Source: Shinella zoogloeoides (GTDB lineage: Bacteria > Pseudomonadota > Alphaproteobacteria > Rhizobiales > Rhizobiaceae). Taken from it: DNA of 64,000 nt. A program made the position numbers and the translations under genes. The notes beneath the pieces were generated by a model. The model worked only from the letters and a program-made list of their open reading frames with translations, had not been told where the DNA came from and did not search any database. The DNA is taken from NCBI RefSeq assembly GCF_030733845.1, contig NZ_CP132311.1, positions 685,501 to 749,500 of the forward strand, read 5' to 3'. Positions 53,276-62,490 of the stretch are shown here, piece by piece. The first letter of the stretch is position 1; each line of letters starts with the position of its first letter.

Positions 53276-54319
53276 TTAAAGGTAAAGGCCTTCCCGCAGC
53301 GAGCGCATCAGGTCGATCATCTTGGCATCCGGCTTTTCCCACAGGAGCAGGCGGATTTCGGCGATGAGATCGCCGCGCTCACCGTTTTCCTTGGCAAGGC
53401 CTTCGCCTGCAATGCGGATCGCCTGGTCGGAACCGGACCAGGCCGGAACCGTGACGGTGAGCGGGCCGAGCGGCCCGTCGATCGTCGTCTCGCAGCCGAG
53501 CACGGCATTCTCGATGGTGACCGGCAGGTCGACCTTGAGGTCGAAGCCGTCGGTGCGGAAGCGGCCGGGGGCGACGCGCACGGTGATCACCGCGTCGCCG
53601 CGCCTCAGATTCTCGATGCGGTGGCCAGCCTCCTTGAGCCGGATCACCTGCCCGTCCGTCGTTCCCGCGCCGATCGGCACGCGGATCGTCTGTCCCTCGG
53701 GCGTCTCGATGCTCGGGCGCACGCGGTTGAGGATGTCCTCGACCGTGACGGTGACGTCGGCGACGAGGTCGGGCGCCTTGTCGACCTTGGCGCGGCTGCC
53801 GCGGATGCGGCGGATGATGGCGGAGATGAGCGCCGCGGCAGGCGCGCTGCCGCGCGCCGACGGGCCATCGTCGACGGCGGTCTCGTCGGCGGTTTTGCGG
53901 ACGTCCTGCGCCTGCGCCGTGCCCGTCTGCGTCTGTGCCTGGGCCTGCGGGCGTGCCTGCTTCGCGTCGGCCGGCTGGCCGCGGGAATCGACGCCGAAGA
54001 TGCGGGCGATCATGTCCTCGGCATCCTCGCTGGACATGCGCGGGGCCTCGGGCTTGGCCTTGCGTTCGGCCTGCTGGCGGCGCATCTGCTCCATGCGGCG
54101 CAGCTCTGCCTCGCGCTGCTGGCGGTCGTAGCGGCTGCGCTTGTCGGGATCGCGCAGGAGATCGTAGGCGCGGCCGGCCTCGGTGAAGCGGACGGTTGCC
54201 AGCGGGTCGTCGTGATTCTGGTCGGGATGCACGGCTTTCGCCAGCGAGCGCCAGGCGGCCTTGATTTCCTCCTGCCCGGCGCTCTTCTTGACGCCGAGGA
54301 CCGAATAGGGATCACGCAT
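53276..54319 (-). CDS. DnaJ-type co-chaperone (J domain plus C-terminal substrate domain)
   Basis: 347 residues from ATG 54319. The J domain (1-62) has HPD at 31-33 and begins MRDPYSVLGVKKSAGQEEIK. A charged linker to about 170 has Gln- and Ala-rich stretches. The CbpA-like C-terminal beta domains contain VRPSIETPEGQTIRVPIGAG and GDLIAEIRLLL. No zinc finger cysteines. It stimulates DnaK; it is not the main dnaJ. It is a separate leftward gene, with 188 bp down to fabI. Confidence 0.9.
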   Translation of the reverse strand: MRDPYSVLGVKKSAGQEEIKAAWRSLAKAVHPDQNHDDPLATVRFTEAGRAYDLLRDPDKRSRYDRQQREAELRRMEQMRRQQAERKAKPEAPRMSSEDAEDMIARIFGVDSRGQPADAKQARPQAQAQTQTGTAQAQDVRKTADETAVDDGPSARGSAPAAALISAIIRRIRGSRAKVDKAPDLVADVTVTVEDILNRVRPSIETPEGQTIRVPIGAGTTDGQVIRLKEAGHRIENLRRGDAVITVRVAPGRFRTDGFDLKVDLPVTIENAVLGCETTIDGPLGPLTVTVPAWSGSDQAIRIAGEGLAKENGERGDLIAEIRLLLWEKPDAKMIDLMRSLREGLYL

Positions 54320-54421
54320 AACTTCCACCCGTTTCCGTTTTACCGTTCATGGTAGCGACGAACGTCCTAACCGCCGGTTACGGGTCAGGGTTGAAAAAGT
54401 GCAAACATGCTCTGAATACGG

Positions 54422-54889
54422 TCAACCCTGGCGGTCGAAGGCGAGCAGCAGCCATTCGCCGGAGCTGCCCATGCAGGTGCGGCCGGTGAAGCTGGCGATG
54501 CCCTGGTAGGAATGTTTCGTCGTCACGAAATCGCGGCAGGTCCGGCCGGCCGTGTCGTGGTTCTCCGCGATGGAACTGATGACGCCGGCGCTGCCGGAGG
54601 CCGAATTCGCCCACGGAATGGGGTTCCCGCCGCTGCGCAGGATATCGGCCGAGGACACGGCGTTTCGCACGGTGATCTCGTCGGTCAGGCGTTCGGTATT
54701 GCCGTTCGACACGGTGCTGGTGCGCACCGTCTTGTCGACATTGCTGTCGGAAAACAGGTCGAGACCGCTCATGCAGCCGGAGAGAACCGCACCGGACATC
54801 ATGACCGCGGCAACCCCCAGGCAGCGCGTCCAGTATTGCTTTGTCTCCGGTCGCGTCTTTGCTATGACTTTCACTCCAGACTGCCTCAT
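54422..54889 (-). CDS. RT0821/Lpp0805-family lipoprotein
   Basis: 155 residues. A basic start and hydrophobic stretch lead to a lipobox-like LSGC (residues 36-39), so the mature protein is probably a lipid-anchored outer-membrane protein. The mature part contains DFVTTKHSYQGIASFTGRTC, the surface-protein family pattern with the cysteine pair. ATG 54889 has no ribosome site; GTG 54874 has one (GAGG 9 nt upstream) and is an alternative start. It diverges from pdxH with 30 bp between starts. Confidence 0.8.
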   Translation of the reverse strand: MRQSGVKVIAKTRPETKQYWTRCLGVAAVMMSGAVLSGCMSGLDLFSDSNVDKTVRTSTVSNGNTERLTDEITVRNAVSSADILRSGGNPIPWANSASGSAGVISSIAENHDTAGRTCRDFVTTKHSYQGIASFTGRTCMGSSGEWLLLAFDRQG

Positions 54890-54919
54890 ACAGCTAGATA
54901 GATCGGCATTGAATCGAAT

Positions 54920-55540
54920 ATGAGCGAAAATGCGTTAACAAGCGGTGACTTCACCGAGGAAAACGAACCCTATGCCCTGTTCGCGACCTGGCTCGAAGAG
55001 GCCGGCAGGAGCGAGCCGAACGACGCGAACGCACTGGCGCTCGCCACCGTGGACGAGACGGGCCTGCCGAATGTGCGCATGGTGCTTTTGAAGGGTTTCG
55101 ACGAGCGGGGCTTCGTCTTCTACACCAATTTCGAGAGCCGAAAGGGCGTGGAGATCCTCGGCGCCCGCAAGGCGGCGATGTGCTTTCATTGGAAATCGCT
55201 GCGCCGGCAGGTGCGCGTGCGCGGCGATATCGAGATCGTCACCGATGCCGAAGCCGACGAATATTACGCCTCCCGCCCGCGCGGCAGCCGCATCGGCGCC
55301 TGGGCTTCAAAACAGTCGCGCCCGCTCGAAGGCCGTTTCGCGCTGGAAAAGGCGGTCGCCGAATATACCGCACGCTACGCGATCGGCGAGATTCCCCGCC
55401 CGCCGCACTGGTCCGGCTTCCGCCTGAAACCCGTCTCCATCGAGTTCTGGCACGACCGCCCCTTCCGCCTGCACGACCGCGTCGAATTCCGCCGAACCGA
55501 AGACGGCCGGGGCTGGACGAAGGTGCGGATGTATCCGTGA
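54920..55540 (+). CDS. pdxH: Pyridoxamine 5'-phosphate oxidase
   Basis: 206 residues. It makes pyridoxal phosphate from pyridoxine or pyridoxamine phosphate with FMN. The FMN-binding blocks [23 protein letters not shown] and [11 protein letters not shown], and the C-terminal [24 protein letters not shown] are complete. The gene stands alone, next to a leftward toxin-antitoxin pair whose stop lies 6 bp after its own. Confidence 0.96.
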   Translation: MSENALTSGDFTEENEPYALFATWLEEAGRSEPNDANALALATVDETGLPNVRMVLLKGFDERGFVFYTNFESRKGVEILGARKAAMCFHWKSLRRQVRVRGDIEIVTDAEADEYYASRPRGSRIGAWASKQSRPLEGRFALEKAVAEYTARYAIGEIPRPPHWSGFRLKPVSIEFWHDRPFRLHDRVEFRRTEDGRGWTKVRMYP

Positions 55541-55546
55541 AAGTGT

Positions 55547-55816
55547 TCAGCGGTAGACGGATTTGCGGTCGCCGATGCGAACCACGAAGATCGTGACGAC
55601 GGAATCCTCTATCCGGGCGATGACGCGATAGTCGCCGACCCGGTATTTCCAGAATTCGCCGAGCTCCGATCCCTTCAACGCCTGGCCGACGACGCGGGGA
55701 TTGTCGAGGGATGCGATGCGGTCGTGAAGGAAGCGCAGGATGCGGCGCGCCGCGACGGGGCCGACCTTGTCGAGTTCCTTCTCCGCTCCCAGATGGAGCT
55801 CAATTCTCCATGCCAT
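55547..55816 (-). CDS. RelE-type mRNA interferase toxin
   Basis: 89 residues. The fold is RelE-like: VGPVAARRILRFLHDRI in the helices, then LKGSELGEFWKYRVGDYRVIARIEDSVVTIFVVRIGDRKSVYR in the sheet. The C-terminal Arg/Tyr residues are those used for RNA cleavage in the family. It overlaps the antitoxin gene by 17 bp, and its downstream end nearly meets pdxH. It differs from the toxin at 10.8-11.1 kb. Confidence 0.88.
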   Translation of the reverse strand: MAWRIELHLGAEKELDKVGPVAARRILRFLHDRIASLDNPRVVGQALKGSELGEFWKYRVGDYRVIARIEDSVVTIFVVRIGDRKSVYR

Positions 55817-56024
55817 GGGATTTCATCACGTCGCCGAGGGAACGCGTGCCCGCTTCCCCCTTCTGGAGTTCGCGGAATCTTTCCTCGGCGACCTGCAGGT
55901 CCAAAAGGTCGTCCAGATGCTCGACCAGGACGTCCTGGATGTAGTCGCTCTTGCTGCGCCCGGTCTTGCGGGCGACGTCGTCGAGGCGCTTTTCGATATC
56001 GGCGGGCAGTTGAAGGGCAAGCAT
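55800..56024 (-). CDS. Ribbon-helix-helix antitoxin
   Basis: 74 residues from ATG 56024 (GGAG 8 nt upstream). The start LALQLPADIEKRLDDVARKTGRSKSDYIQDVL is an RHH DNA-binding domain. The acidic C-terminus around LLDLQVAEERFREL would bind the toxin. A frame extends upstream to 56126, but the strong site supports the short form. It probably represses the pair. Confidence 0.85.
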   Translation of the reverse strand: MLALQLPADIEKRLDDVARKTGRSKSDYIQDVLVEHLDDLLDLQVAEERFRELQKGEAGTRSLGDVMKSHGMEN

Positions 56025-56076
56025 CGGGTGATCTCCTAGGCGCCGATCATAGCATGACGAGCGCCGCCGCCAAAGC

Positions 56077-57132
56077 CTACCGTCGCAGCAGCCTGAACGG
56101 GATGCCCGAGGCGAGGGCGCCGACATATTTCGGCTTCTGGTAGAGGCCGTTCAGCGAGATGCGGGGGAGCGCGGTCGGCGCGTCGAAGGAGCGTGGCGAG
56201 AGCGTGCCGGGCTCCGTCGTCACCGCGACGCGGAAGCCGAGGTCCTTGGCAAGCCGGTGCTCGCGCGGCGAGACGGCGGCGCGGTCGCCATAGGGATAGG
56301 CGAAGGTCTCGGGGCGCTGGCCGGTGATCGCGGCGATGCGCTCGGCCGACTGGTCCATCTCGCGCCGCGCGTCCTCGTCGCCGAGCCGCGCCAGCGCGCG
56401 ATGGCTCACCGTGTGGCCGCCGATCGAGGCGAGGGGGTTGAGCACGAGGCTCTTCAGCTCCGGTTCGCGCATGACGAGCCGTTCGGTGAGCATCAGCGGA
56501 TCGATGCCATGGGCTTTGGCGGCCGCGTCCAGCCTTTCGATAGCCGCCGCCTCGTCCGTCTCGGACTGGATGAACCGCGCGAAGCGGCTATAGGCCGCCT
56601 GCTTCTGGAAGGGCGTGGCGAGGGGCAGGATGACCGGGCCGGAGCCGAAGTCGAATTCGAGATGCGGCGCGGCACGCAGCAGCTCGGTCAGCGTCTCCCA
56701 CCAGATGCCATGGGTCTTCGAGGCGAAGCCGGGCGCGACGAATACCGTGAACGGCACCTTGTGCCGCGTGAAGACCGGCTGGGCATGCACCGCATTGTTG
56801 CGGTAGCCGTCGTCCAGCGTGAAGGCGGCGAAGCGCTCGCCGGCCCGCGCGATGGCTAGCCGCGCCGGCATGTCGCCGAGTGCCACGAACTGGTAGCCTT
56901 CCTCCTTCAGGTGCTCGATGGCCACGTCCAGGAAGTCCGGCGTGATCTCCAGATGGGCGTTCGGATCGAAGGCCTGCGGCACCTTGGGCCGCACATGATG
57001 CAGCGTGAAGATCGCGCCCATGCCGCGGGCCGAGGCCATCAGTCCGGCCCGTCCCGCCAGATGCGCGACCTCGAGCCCGCCCGTGATCACGGCGCGCTTC
57101 AGCCCCTGTCGCATGGTGCTGCGGATCGGCAT
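56077..57132 (-). CDS. NodB-type polysaccharide deacetylase
   Basis: 351 residues from ATG 57132; a GTG at 57153 is also possible. The deacetylase motifs are visible: TLDDGYRNN (metal Asp) near 105 and GGHTVSHRAL (two His) near 235, then a FAYPYGDRAAVS block. The Asp-His-His site would bind zinc to remove N- or O-acetyl groups from a polysaccharide. There is no clear signal peptide, so location is unclear. Likely a surface-polysaccharide modifying enzyme. Confidence 0.82.
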   Translation of the reverse strand: MPIRSTMRQGLKRAVITGGLEVAHLAGRAGLMASARGMGAIFTLHHVRPKVPQAFDPNAHLEITPDFLDVAIEHLKEEGYQFVALGDMPARLAIARAGERFAAFTLDDGYRNNAVHAQPVFTRHKVPFTVFVAPGFASKTHGIWWETLTELLRAAPHLEFDFGSGPVILPLATPFQKQAAYSRFARFIQSETDEAAAIERLDAAAKAHGIDPLMLTERLVMREPELKSLVLNPLASIGGHTVSHRALARLGDEDARREMDQSAERIAAITGQRPETFAYPYGDRAAVSPREHRLAKDLGFRVAVTTEPGTLSPRSFDAPTALPRISLNGLYQKPKYVGALASGIPFRLLRR

Positions 57133-57168
57133 GTCGTCTTCATCTTCCTTCACGGTGTCTTTCGGCCG

Positions 57169-57297
57169 TTATCGCACCCGGTCGGTATCCGAGTGGTTAA
57201 CAACGGCTTTCCTGTGGCGGGGCGGCGCGGGCCGTCCGGTCTGAAAAGTTAGGATGCGGACGACCTCCATGAAGATCGTGGTGACGGAGCAGAACAT
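57169..57297 (-). CDS. Candidate small protein (42 aa)
   Basis: From ATG 57297 with GGAGG 8 nt upstream, a good site for so small a frame. The product starts MFCSVTTIFMEVVRILTFQTG, which is hydrophobic, and becomes basic after residue 22. It lies in the 268-bp gap between the deacetylase and LysR genes. No homologue recognised; coding status uncertain. Confidence 0.3.
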   Translation of the reverse strand: MFCSVTTIFMEVVRILTFQTGRPAPPRHRKAVVNHSDTDRVR

Positions 57298-57400
57298 GTT
57301 CCTGTCCTCCAGGACTGTTGACTGGCCCGGATTGTCCGCCCGCTTGCCACCTTTCCTCAAACGAGTTTATCGTCGATTTCAGATGACTTGAGGTTATGTC

Positions 57401-58306
57401 ATGAAACGCGGACGGCTGCCCCTGACGGCGCTGAGGACATTCGAGGCGGCGGGCCGGCTCGCAAGCTTCACGCTGGCCGCCGACGAACTTGCCGTATCGC
57501 AGGCCGCCGTCAGCCGGCAGGTGAAGGAACTGGAAGCCGAACTCGGCAAGCCGCTCTTCGAGCGCCGCCACCGCAGCGTCCGCCTCACGCCCGACGGACA
57601 GGCGCTCCTCGACGTGCTCTCCCGTTCCTTCGATGCGATGGATGCAGGCCTTGCGGAAATCCGCGGCCGGCGCGGAGGAGGGGTGCTGGAGATCAGCGCC
57701 GAGCCGTCCTTCGCCGCCTGCTGGCTCGTGCCGCATCTCGACGATTTTCAATCGGACCACCCGGAGATCGACGTCGTCGTCCAATCAGACGGCCGGCTCA
57801 TCGAGTTCCGCAGGCACGAGGCCGAGATCGCCATACGCCACGGTGCGGACGCGAGTGCCTGGCCCCGCGTTCAGGCCGAGCGCCTTGCCGAGGTGGAAAT
57901 GGTGCCTGTGGTCATGCCTTGCCTGGCGGAGGACGGCCCGCCGCTGAACGCGCCGGCCGACCTGTTGGCCTACACCTTGCTGCATGAGGAGAACCGCAGC
58001 GCCTGGCACCGCTGGTTTGCCGCCGCCGGCCTGCCGGACGCCTCGCTCGGGCGCGCCCAGATTTTCACGGAGGGCAATCTGGTGCTGCAGGCGGCGCTGC
58101 GCGGGCACGGCGTTGCATTGGTCGACCGTTCCTTCGCGGCGGACGACATCGCCGAAGGCCGCCTCGTGCAGCCCTTCGCCCTTTCCATTCCCTTCGGTGC
58201 CTATTGGCTGGTCGCACGCGATTTCAAGCGCCTCTCGCCGGAAGCACGCGCCTTCCGGACGTGGCTTCTCGATCGCATGGCAGCGAAGGGTGGAGACGGC
58301 GTGTGA
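57401..58306 (+). CDS. LysR-family transcriptional regulator
   Basis: 301 residues. The winged-helix domain (1-62) runs PLTALRTFEAAGRLASFTLAADELAVSQAAVSRQVKELE, and the rest is the periplasmic-binding-like effector domain with the GcvA-like features FAACWLVPHLDDFQSDHPEIDV. LysR proteins usually regulate a divergent neighbour; here that neighbour would be the small frame at 57169-57297 or the deacetylase, which is not obvious. Target and effector unknown. Confidence 0.9.
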   Translation: MKRGRLPLTALRTFEAAGRLASFTLAADELAVSQAAVSRQVKELEAELGKPLFERRHRSVRLTPDGQALLDVLSRSFDAMDAGLAEIRGRRGGGVLEISAEPSFAACWLVPHLDDFQSDHPEIDVVVQSDGRLIEFRRHEAEIAIRHGADASAWPRVQAERLAEVEMVPVVMPCLAEDGPPLNAPADLLAYTLLHEENRSAWHRWFAAAGLPDASLGRAQIFTEGNLVLQAALRGHGVALVDRSFAADDIAEGRLVQPFALSIPFGAYWLVARDFKRLSPEARAFRTWLLDRMAAKGGDGV

Positions 58307-58341
58307 GGCGCTTCGCAAGGTGCGCAGCGGTCTTGCGGTCG

Positions 58342-59757
58342 CTAGGCCTTCGTGCCGCCGACGGTGATCTGGTCCATCCTGAGATGCGGCTGGCCGACGC
58401 CGACCGGCACCCACTGGCCGGCCTTGCCGCAATTGCCGATGCCGGTGTCGAGCTTCGTGTCGTTGCCGATCATCGAGACGCGGCGCATGGCGTCCGGCCC
58501 GTTGCCGATCAGCATCGCGCCCTTGACCGGCGCCGTCACCTTGCCGTTTTCGATGAGATAGGCCTCCGTGCAGCCGAAGACGAACTTGCCGGAGGTGATG
58601 TCCACCTGCCCGCCGCCGAAGGAGACGGCATAGATGCCGTTCTTCACCGAGGCGATGATCTCCTCGGGCGTCTTGTCGCCGGAGAGCATGTAGGTGTTGG
58701 TCATGCGCGGCATCGGGCGATAGGCATAACCCTGCCGGCGGCCGTTGCCGGTGGCCTTCATGCCCATGAGGCGGGCGTTCTGCCGGTCCTGCATGTAGCC
58801 GACCAGCTTGCCGTCCTCGATCAGCACATTGTAGGCCGAAGGCGTGCCCTCGTCGTCGACGGTGATCGAGCCGCGGCGGTTGTCGATCGTGCCGTCGTCG
58901 ACGACGGTGACGCCTTTTGCCGCCACTTGCTCGCCCATCAGCCCGGCAAAGGCGGATGTCTTCTTGCGGTTGAAATCGCCTTCGAGGCCATGGCCGACCG
59001 CCTCGTGCAGCATGACGCCCGGCCAGCCGGACGACAGCACCACGTCCATCGTGCCCGCCGGCGCCTCGACGGCGTCGAGATTGACGAGCGCCTGGCGCAG
59101 CGCCTCGTCGGCGCCCGAGCGCCAGCTCTCCTCCGTCAGGAAGGCGTCGAAGGTGGTGCGCCCGCCGATGCCGTAGCTGCCGGTCTCCTGCCGGTCGCCC
59201 TCGCCGACGACCACGGAAACGTTGACGCGCGTCATCGGCCTGACGTCGGTGACGCGGTGCCCGTCGGCGCGCAGGATGTTGACGACCTGCCAGCTCGCCG
59301 CGATCGAGGCGGTGACCTGCCGCACCTTCGGGTCCTTGCCGCGCAGATAGGCGTCGATCTCGGTCAGAAGCGCCACCTTCGCCTCGAAGTTCGGTGAGCC
59401 GATCGGGTTGTCTTGCGTATAGAGCCGACGGTTGGTGCCGACAGGCGCATCGGCATAGTCGCCGGAATAGCCGCGCGTCACCGCGCTCGCGGCATCCGCC
59501 GCGCGCTTCAGCGCCGAAAGCGTCATCTCGCCGGAATGCGCATAGCCGACCGCCTCGCCGGCAACGGCGCGCAGGCCGAAACCCTGGTCCGTGTTGAAGC
59601 TGCCGCCCTTGAGGCGGCCGTTGTCGAAGGAAAGCGATTCCGCCTGCGCATGCTCCAGGAAGAGCTCGCCGTCGTCGGCCCCCTTCAGCGTCTCCCTGAG
59701 CACCGCCTGCACGGACGCCTCGTCGGCATCGAAAAAGGAAAGGAGGTCGGTGTTCAT
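58342..59757 (-). CDS. tldD: Metalloprotease TldD
   Basis: 471 residues from ATG 59757 (GGAG 6 nt upstream). TldD with TldE degrades the CcdA antitoxin and processes microcin and modified peptides. The zinc motif HEAVGH in LHEAVGHGLEGDFN and the third-ligand region GNCGKAGQWVPVGVGQP are complete. No tldE (pmbA) gene is nearby in this window. A single leftward gene, convergent with the LysR gene. Confidence 0.93.
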   Translation of the reverse strand: MNTDLLSFFDADEASVQAVLRETLKGADDGELFLEHAQAESLSFDNGRLKGGSFNTDQGFGLRAVAGEAVGYAHSGEMTLSALKRAADAASAVTRGYSGDYADAPVGTNRRLYTQDNPIGSPNFEAKVALLTEIDAYLRGKDPKVRQVTASIAASWQVVNILRADGHRVTDVRPMTRVNVSVVVGEGDRQETGSYGIGGRTTFDAFLTEESWRSGADEALRQALVNLDAVEAPAGTMDVVLSSGWPGVMLHEAVGHGLEGDFNRKKTSAFAGLMGEQVAAKGVTVVDDGTIDNRRGSITVDDEGTPSAYNVLIEDGKLVGYMQDRQNARLMGMKATGNGRRQGYAYRPMPRMTNTYMLSGDKTPEEIIASVKNGIYAVSFGGGQVDITSGKFVFGCTEAYLIENGKVTAPVKGAMLIGNGPDAMRRVSMIGNDTKLDTGIGNCGKAGQWVPVGVGQPHLRMDQITVGGTKA

Positions 59758-59835
59758 GGCAGGCTCCGCAGGCATTTGAATTCGGGGTTCATGTAAGTCC
59801 CCCGGCGGCGGGCGGCAAGCCCGCCGGGCAGATGC

Positions 59836-60360
59836 TTACGGCAGCGCGTCGTAGCCCTCGCCGAAACCCTTGAGGTCGACGGGGATGCCGATGCCTTCTT
59901 CGGGCGACTGGAAGACGATGAAGGTGGCCGTCGCGCCGGAGCGGAAGGTCTTCAGGAGTTCTTCCTCCAGCACGACTTCCGCATAGCAGCCGTCAGAGAA
60001 GCAGCGCACGAAATAGGCGCGGCCGATATCCTTGCCGTCGACGTTGAGGCCGAGGCCGTTCGGCAGGAGCACGCCGAGCGGGGCGAGCACGCGCAGGATC
60101 TTCGCCTTGCGGTCGGCGGTCTTCAGCACCACGACGGAAAGCCCGAGTTCCGGCCGGTCCTCGGCAAGAACGTTCTGCATCAGCGCGCACTGCTCGCCGG
60201 ACGCGCCAGCCGGCTGGTCGCAGACGATCGACCAGGCGCCATGGTTCGATTTCACCGTACCGGGCTGCTGGGCCGATGCCGTCGCCGTGCACATTGCGAC
60301 CATTGCCGCGGCAGCCATCGAAGCTGTCAGGAGCGGCTTTAAGGGAGACCAAAGGCCCAT
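59836..60360 (-). CDS. IalB-family periplasmic protein
   Basis: 174 residues from ATG 60360 (AGAGG 5 nt upstream). A signal peptide ends at ATASAQQ (about 34). The core HGAWSIVCDQPAGASGEQCALMQNV and the later VRCFSDGCYAEVVLEEELL carry four cysteines, which match the invasion-associated locus B fold. In Bartonella IalB aids erythrocyte entry; in free-living rhizobia the role is unknown. It diverges from the caspase-like gene across 236 bp. Confidence 0.88.
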   Translation of the reverse strand: MGLWSPLKPLLTASMAAAAMVAMCTATASAQQPGTVKSNHGAWSIVCDQPAGASGEQCALMQNVLAEDRPELGLSVVVLKTADRKAKILRVLAPLGVLLPNGLGLNVDGKDIGRAYFVRCFSDGCYAEVVLEEELLKTFRSGATATFIVFQSPEEGIGIPVDLKGFGEGYDALP

Positions 60361-60596
60361 AACTACCTCTAAAAGACGAATCACAGGGCTATTCTTGAAG
60401 CCTGACTGAAGGAATGAAAAGCCCGAACGGATACATTCCAGTCCTATTGGGCCGAAATTGGACCGCCGTCTTTTGATCATCGTTTGCAGGGGAGCGCAAG
60501 ATTGACAGGGCGTAGGACAGGTGACAGCCTCCCTGCAAGGGACGGCGAATAGTCGGGGCGACCGGACCGTATAGCAAGCGTAGCGGGGGCGACGCG

Positions 60597-62192
60597 GTGA
60601 AATATATCTCCATTCTGGTTGCAATGTTCCTGGTCGCCTTTTCCGGCGACGTCCGCGCGGAAAAACGTGTGGCCCTCGTCATCGGCAACTCGGCCTACAA
60701 ATTTGCTCCGACGCTCGCCAATCCCATCAACGACGCCAGCGACATAGCGGAAAAGCTGCGCGGTCTCGGATTCGAGGTCGTCAGCGGGCACGATCTCGAC
60801 CTCAGCGGCGTGCGGCACACGGTCCGCGATTTCGTTTCCCGGCTCGATGGCGCGGATATCGCGCTCTTCTATTATGCCGGCCATGGCCTTCAGGTGAATG
60901 GGGAGAACTATCTCGCCCCTGTGGATGCGAAATTGTCCTCCGCCATCGACCTCGATTTCGAGACGGTGCCGATGAATCTCATCATGTCGGCCATGGAGCG
61001 GTCGGCGAAGGTCAACCTGTTCTTCTTCGATGCCTGCCGCGACAATCCGCTGGTCGACAATCTCGCCCGCTCGATGGGGACGCGGTCCGGATCGGTCGGG
61101 CGGGGGTTGGCGAAGCTGGGCACCGGCATCGGCTCGCTCATCGCCTTCGCCACGCAGCCGGGCAATGTTGCGCTCGACGGAAAGGAGCGAAACTCGCCCT
61201 TCACCGCCGCATTGCTGCGCCATCTCGGCACGCCGGGCGAGGATGTCACCAGCGACCTGGTCAAGGTCCGGCGGGACGTCCTGGCCGCGACGAACGGCCG
61301 CCAGGTCCCCTGGGACAATTCATCCCTGACGAGCGAGGTCGTCCTGGTGAGCGCCCCCGTGGAAAAGCCGGCCGAGGTCGCCGAGGATGCGTCGAAAACC
61401 CCCGATGACAAGGTGAAGGCGGAACCCGACAACAGCGTCGAGCTCGCCTATTGGGACACGATCAAGGAGGCCGAGGACAAGGACTACTTCGCCCTCTACC
61501 TCACGCAATATCCGCAGGGCATCTTCGCGCCGCTCGCACGCATGAAGATTGCGATGATCGACAAGCGCAGCGCGGCGATGGCGAGGGCAGAGGCGGACGC
61601 GCGGGCAAAACGCGAAGCCGAGGAACGCAAGGCCGCCGAGGCCGGCCAGGAAGTCGCGGCCCTGCCGCAAACCGTGGACCAGCCGGAGACGACGGAAACG
61701 GAACCTGATCTGGAGGCGGTCCGCGCCGTCCAGAAGGAACTGAACCGCCTTGGATGCAGTGTGGGCCGCGCCGATGGCGTGTGGGGAGCGGGCAGCCGCC
61801 GCGCCCTCGGCCTGTTCAGGCGCCATTCCGGCGCGCAGCTTGCCGCGCTGGAACCGACCGCGGACGTGCTCAACGCCTTGCGCGCCCGCAAGGCACGGGT
61901 TTGCCCTCTGGCCTGTGGCCGCGACCAGGAAGAAAAGGGCGGCCGCTGCGTCGATATCCGCAGGGAGGCGAAGCTGCCGCCCGCCGAGAAAAAGCAAGGC
62001 GAAGTGACGAAGAAGGCATCGAGCGGGAGCTGCCCCGCGTCCGCCGTGGCCGCGGCAACGCAGATGGCGCAATACGGCGAGATTGGTTACATGCGGCGCA
62101 CGGATTTTGTCGTCGGCGTCCACAAGTGTGGAAAAAAATACACCTGCACGAGAATGGTTGCCGGCTACCCATGGCGTTGCTGGTGGCGCTAA
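60597..62192 (+). CDS. Secreted caspase-like (C14) peptidase with peptidoglycan-binding domain
   Basis: 531 residues, GTG start. A signal peptide (1-21) precedes a caspase p20-like domain beginning KRVALVIGNSAYKF. The dyad is present: His96 in YYAGHG and Cys147 in FFFDACRDNP. An acidic region and an Ala/Glu-rich coiled coil (about 315-350) lead to a PG-binding-1-like repeat (VQKELNRLGCSVGRADGVWGAG, about 377-410), then Cys-rich segments to the end (GRDQEEKGGRC, CGKKYTC). Cell-envelope location is inferred. Substrate unknown. Confidence 0.85.
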   Translation: MKYISILVAMFLVAFSGDVRAEKRVALVIGNSAYKFAPTLANPINDASDIAEKLRGLGFEVVSGHDLDLSGVRHTVRDFVSRLDGADIALFYYAGHGLQVNGENYLAPVDAKLSSAIDLDFETVPMNLIMSAMERSAKVNLFFFDACRDNPLVDNLARSMGTRSGSVGRGLAKLGTGIGSLIAFATQPGNVALDGKERNSPFTAALLRHLGTPGEDVTSDLVKVRRDVLAATNGRQVPWDNSSLTSEVVLVSAPVEKPAEVAEDASKTPDDKVKAEPDNSVELAYWDTIKEAEDKDYFALYLTQYPQGIFAPLARMKIAMIDKRSAAMARAEADARAKREAEERKAAEAGQEVAALPQTVDQPETTETEPDLEAVRAVQKELNRLGCSVGRADGVWGAGSRRALGLFRRHSGAQLAALEPTADVLNALRARKARVCPLACGRDQEEKGGRCVDIRREAKLPPAEKKQGEVTKKASSGSCPASAVAAATQMAQYGEIGYMRRTDFVVGVHKCGKKYTCTRMVAGYPWRCWWR

Positions 62193-62490
62193 GCCGCCAG
62201 CCGCCGCCTGCCGCCTTCAACAATATGTCGCCGAGCCCGGACTGAGGCGCAATTTGGGTGCCGCTGTGGCAACCTATTCCCAAGATGTGGTGGATATCCC
62301 GGCGCGACCGCGATAGAAATCATTGTAGCGGCTGATGAGCCGGTCCGGATTTGGCATTGCGCAAAAATGCCGCATTGCAGTGAATGGACGGGTGTTGCGG
62401 CCCGAACCAAACTATGATTTTAAGCACTCAGTATAGCAGGGATTCTGCGCATCTGTTTGATCCCGATCAAACGCCTTGGGGAGATACGTT

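Noticed and set aside
54386..54430. Inverted repeat CAGGGTTGA / TCAACCCTG at the end of the RT0821-type gene
   Set aside because: Long AT-rich loop, overlap with the last codon and no T tract; a terminator role is not supported.
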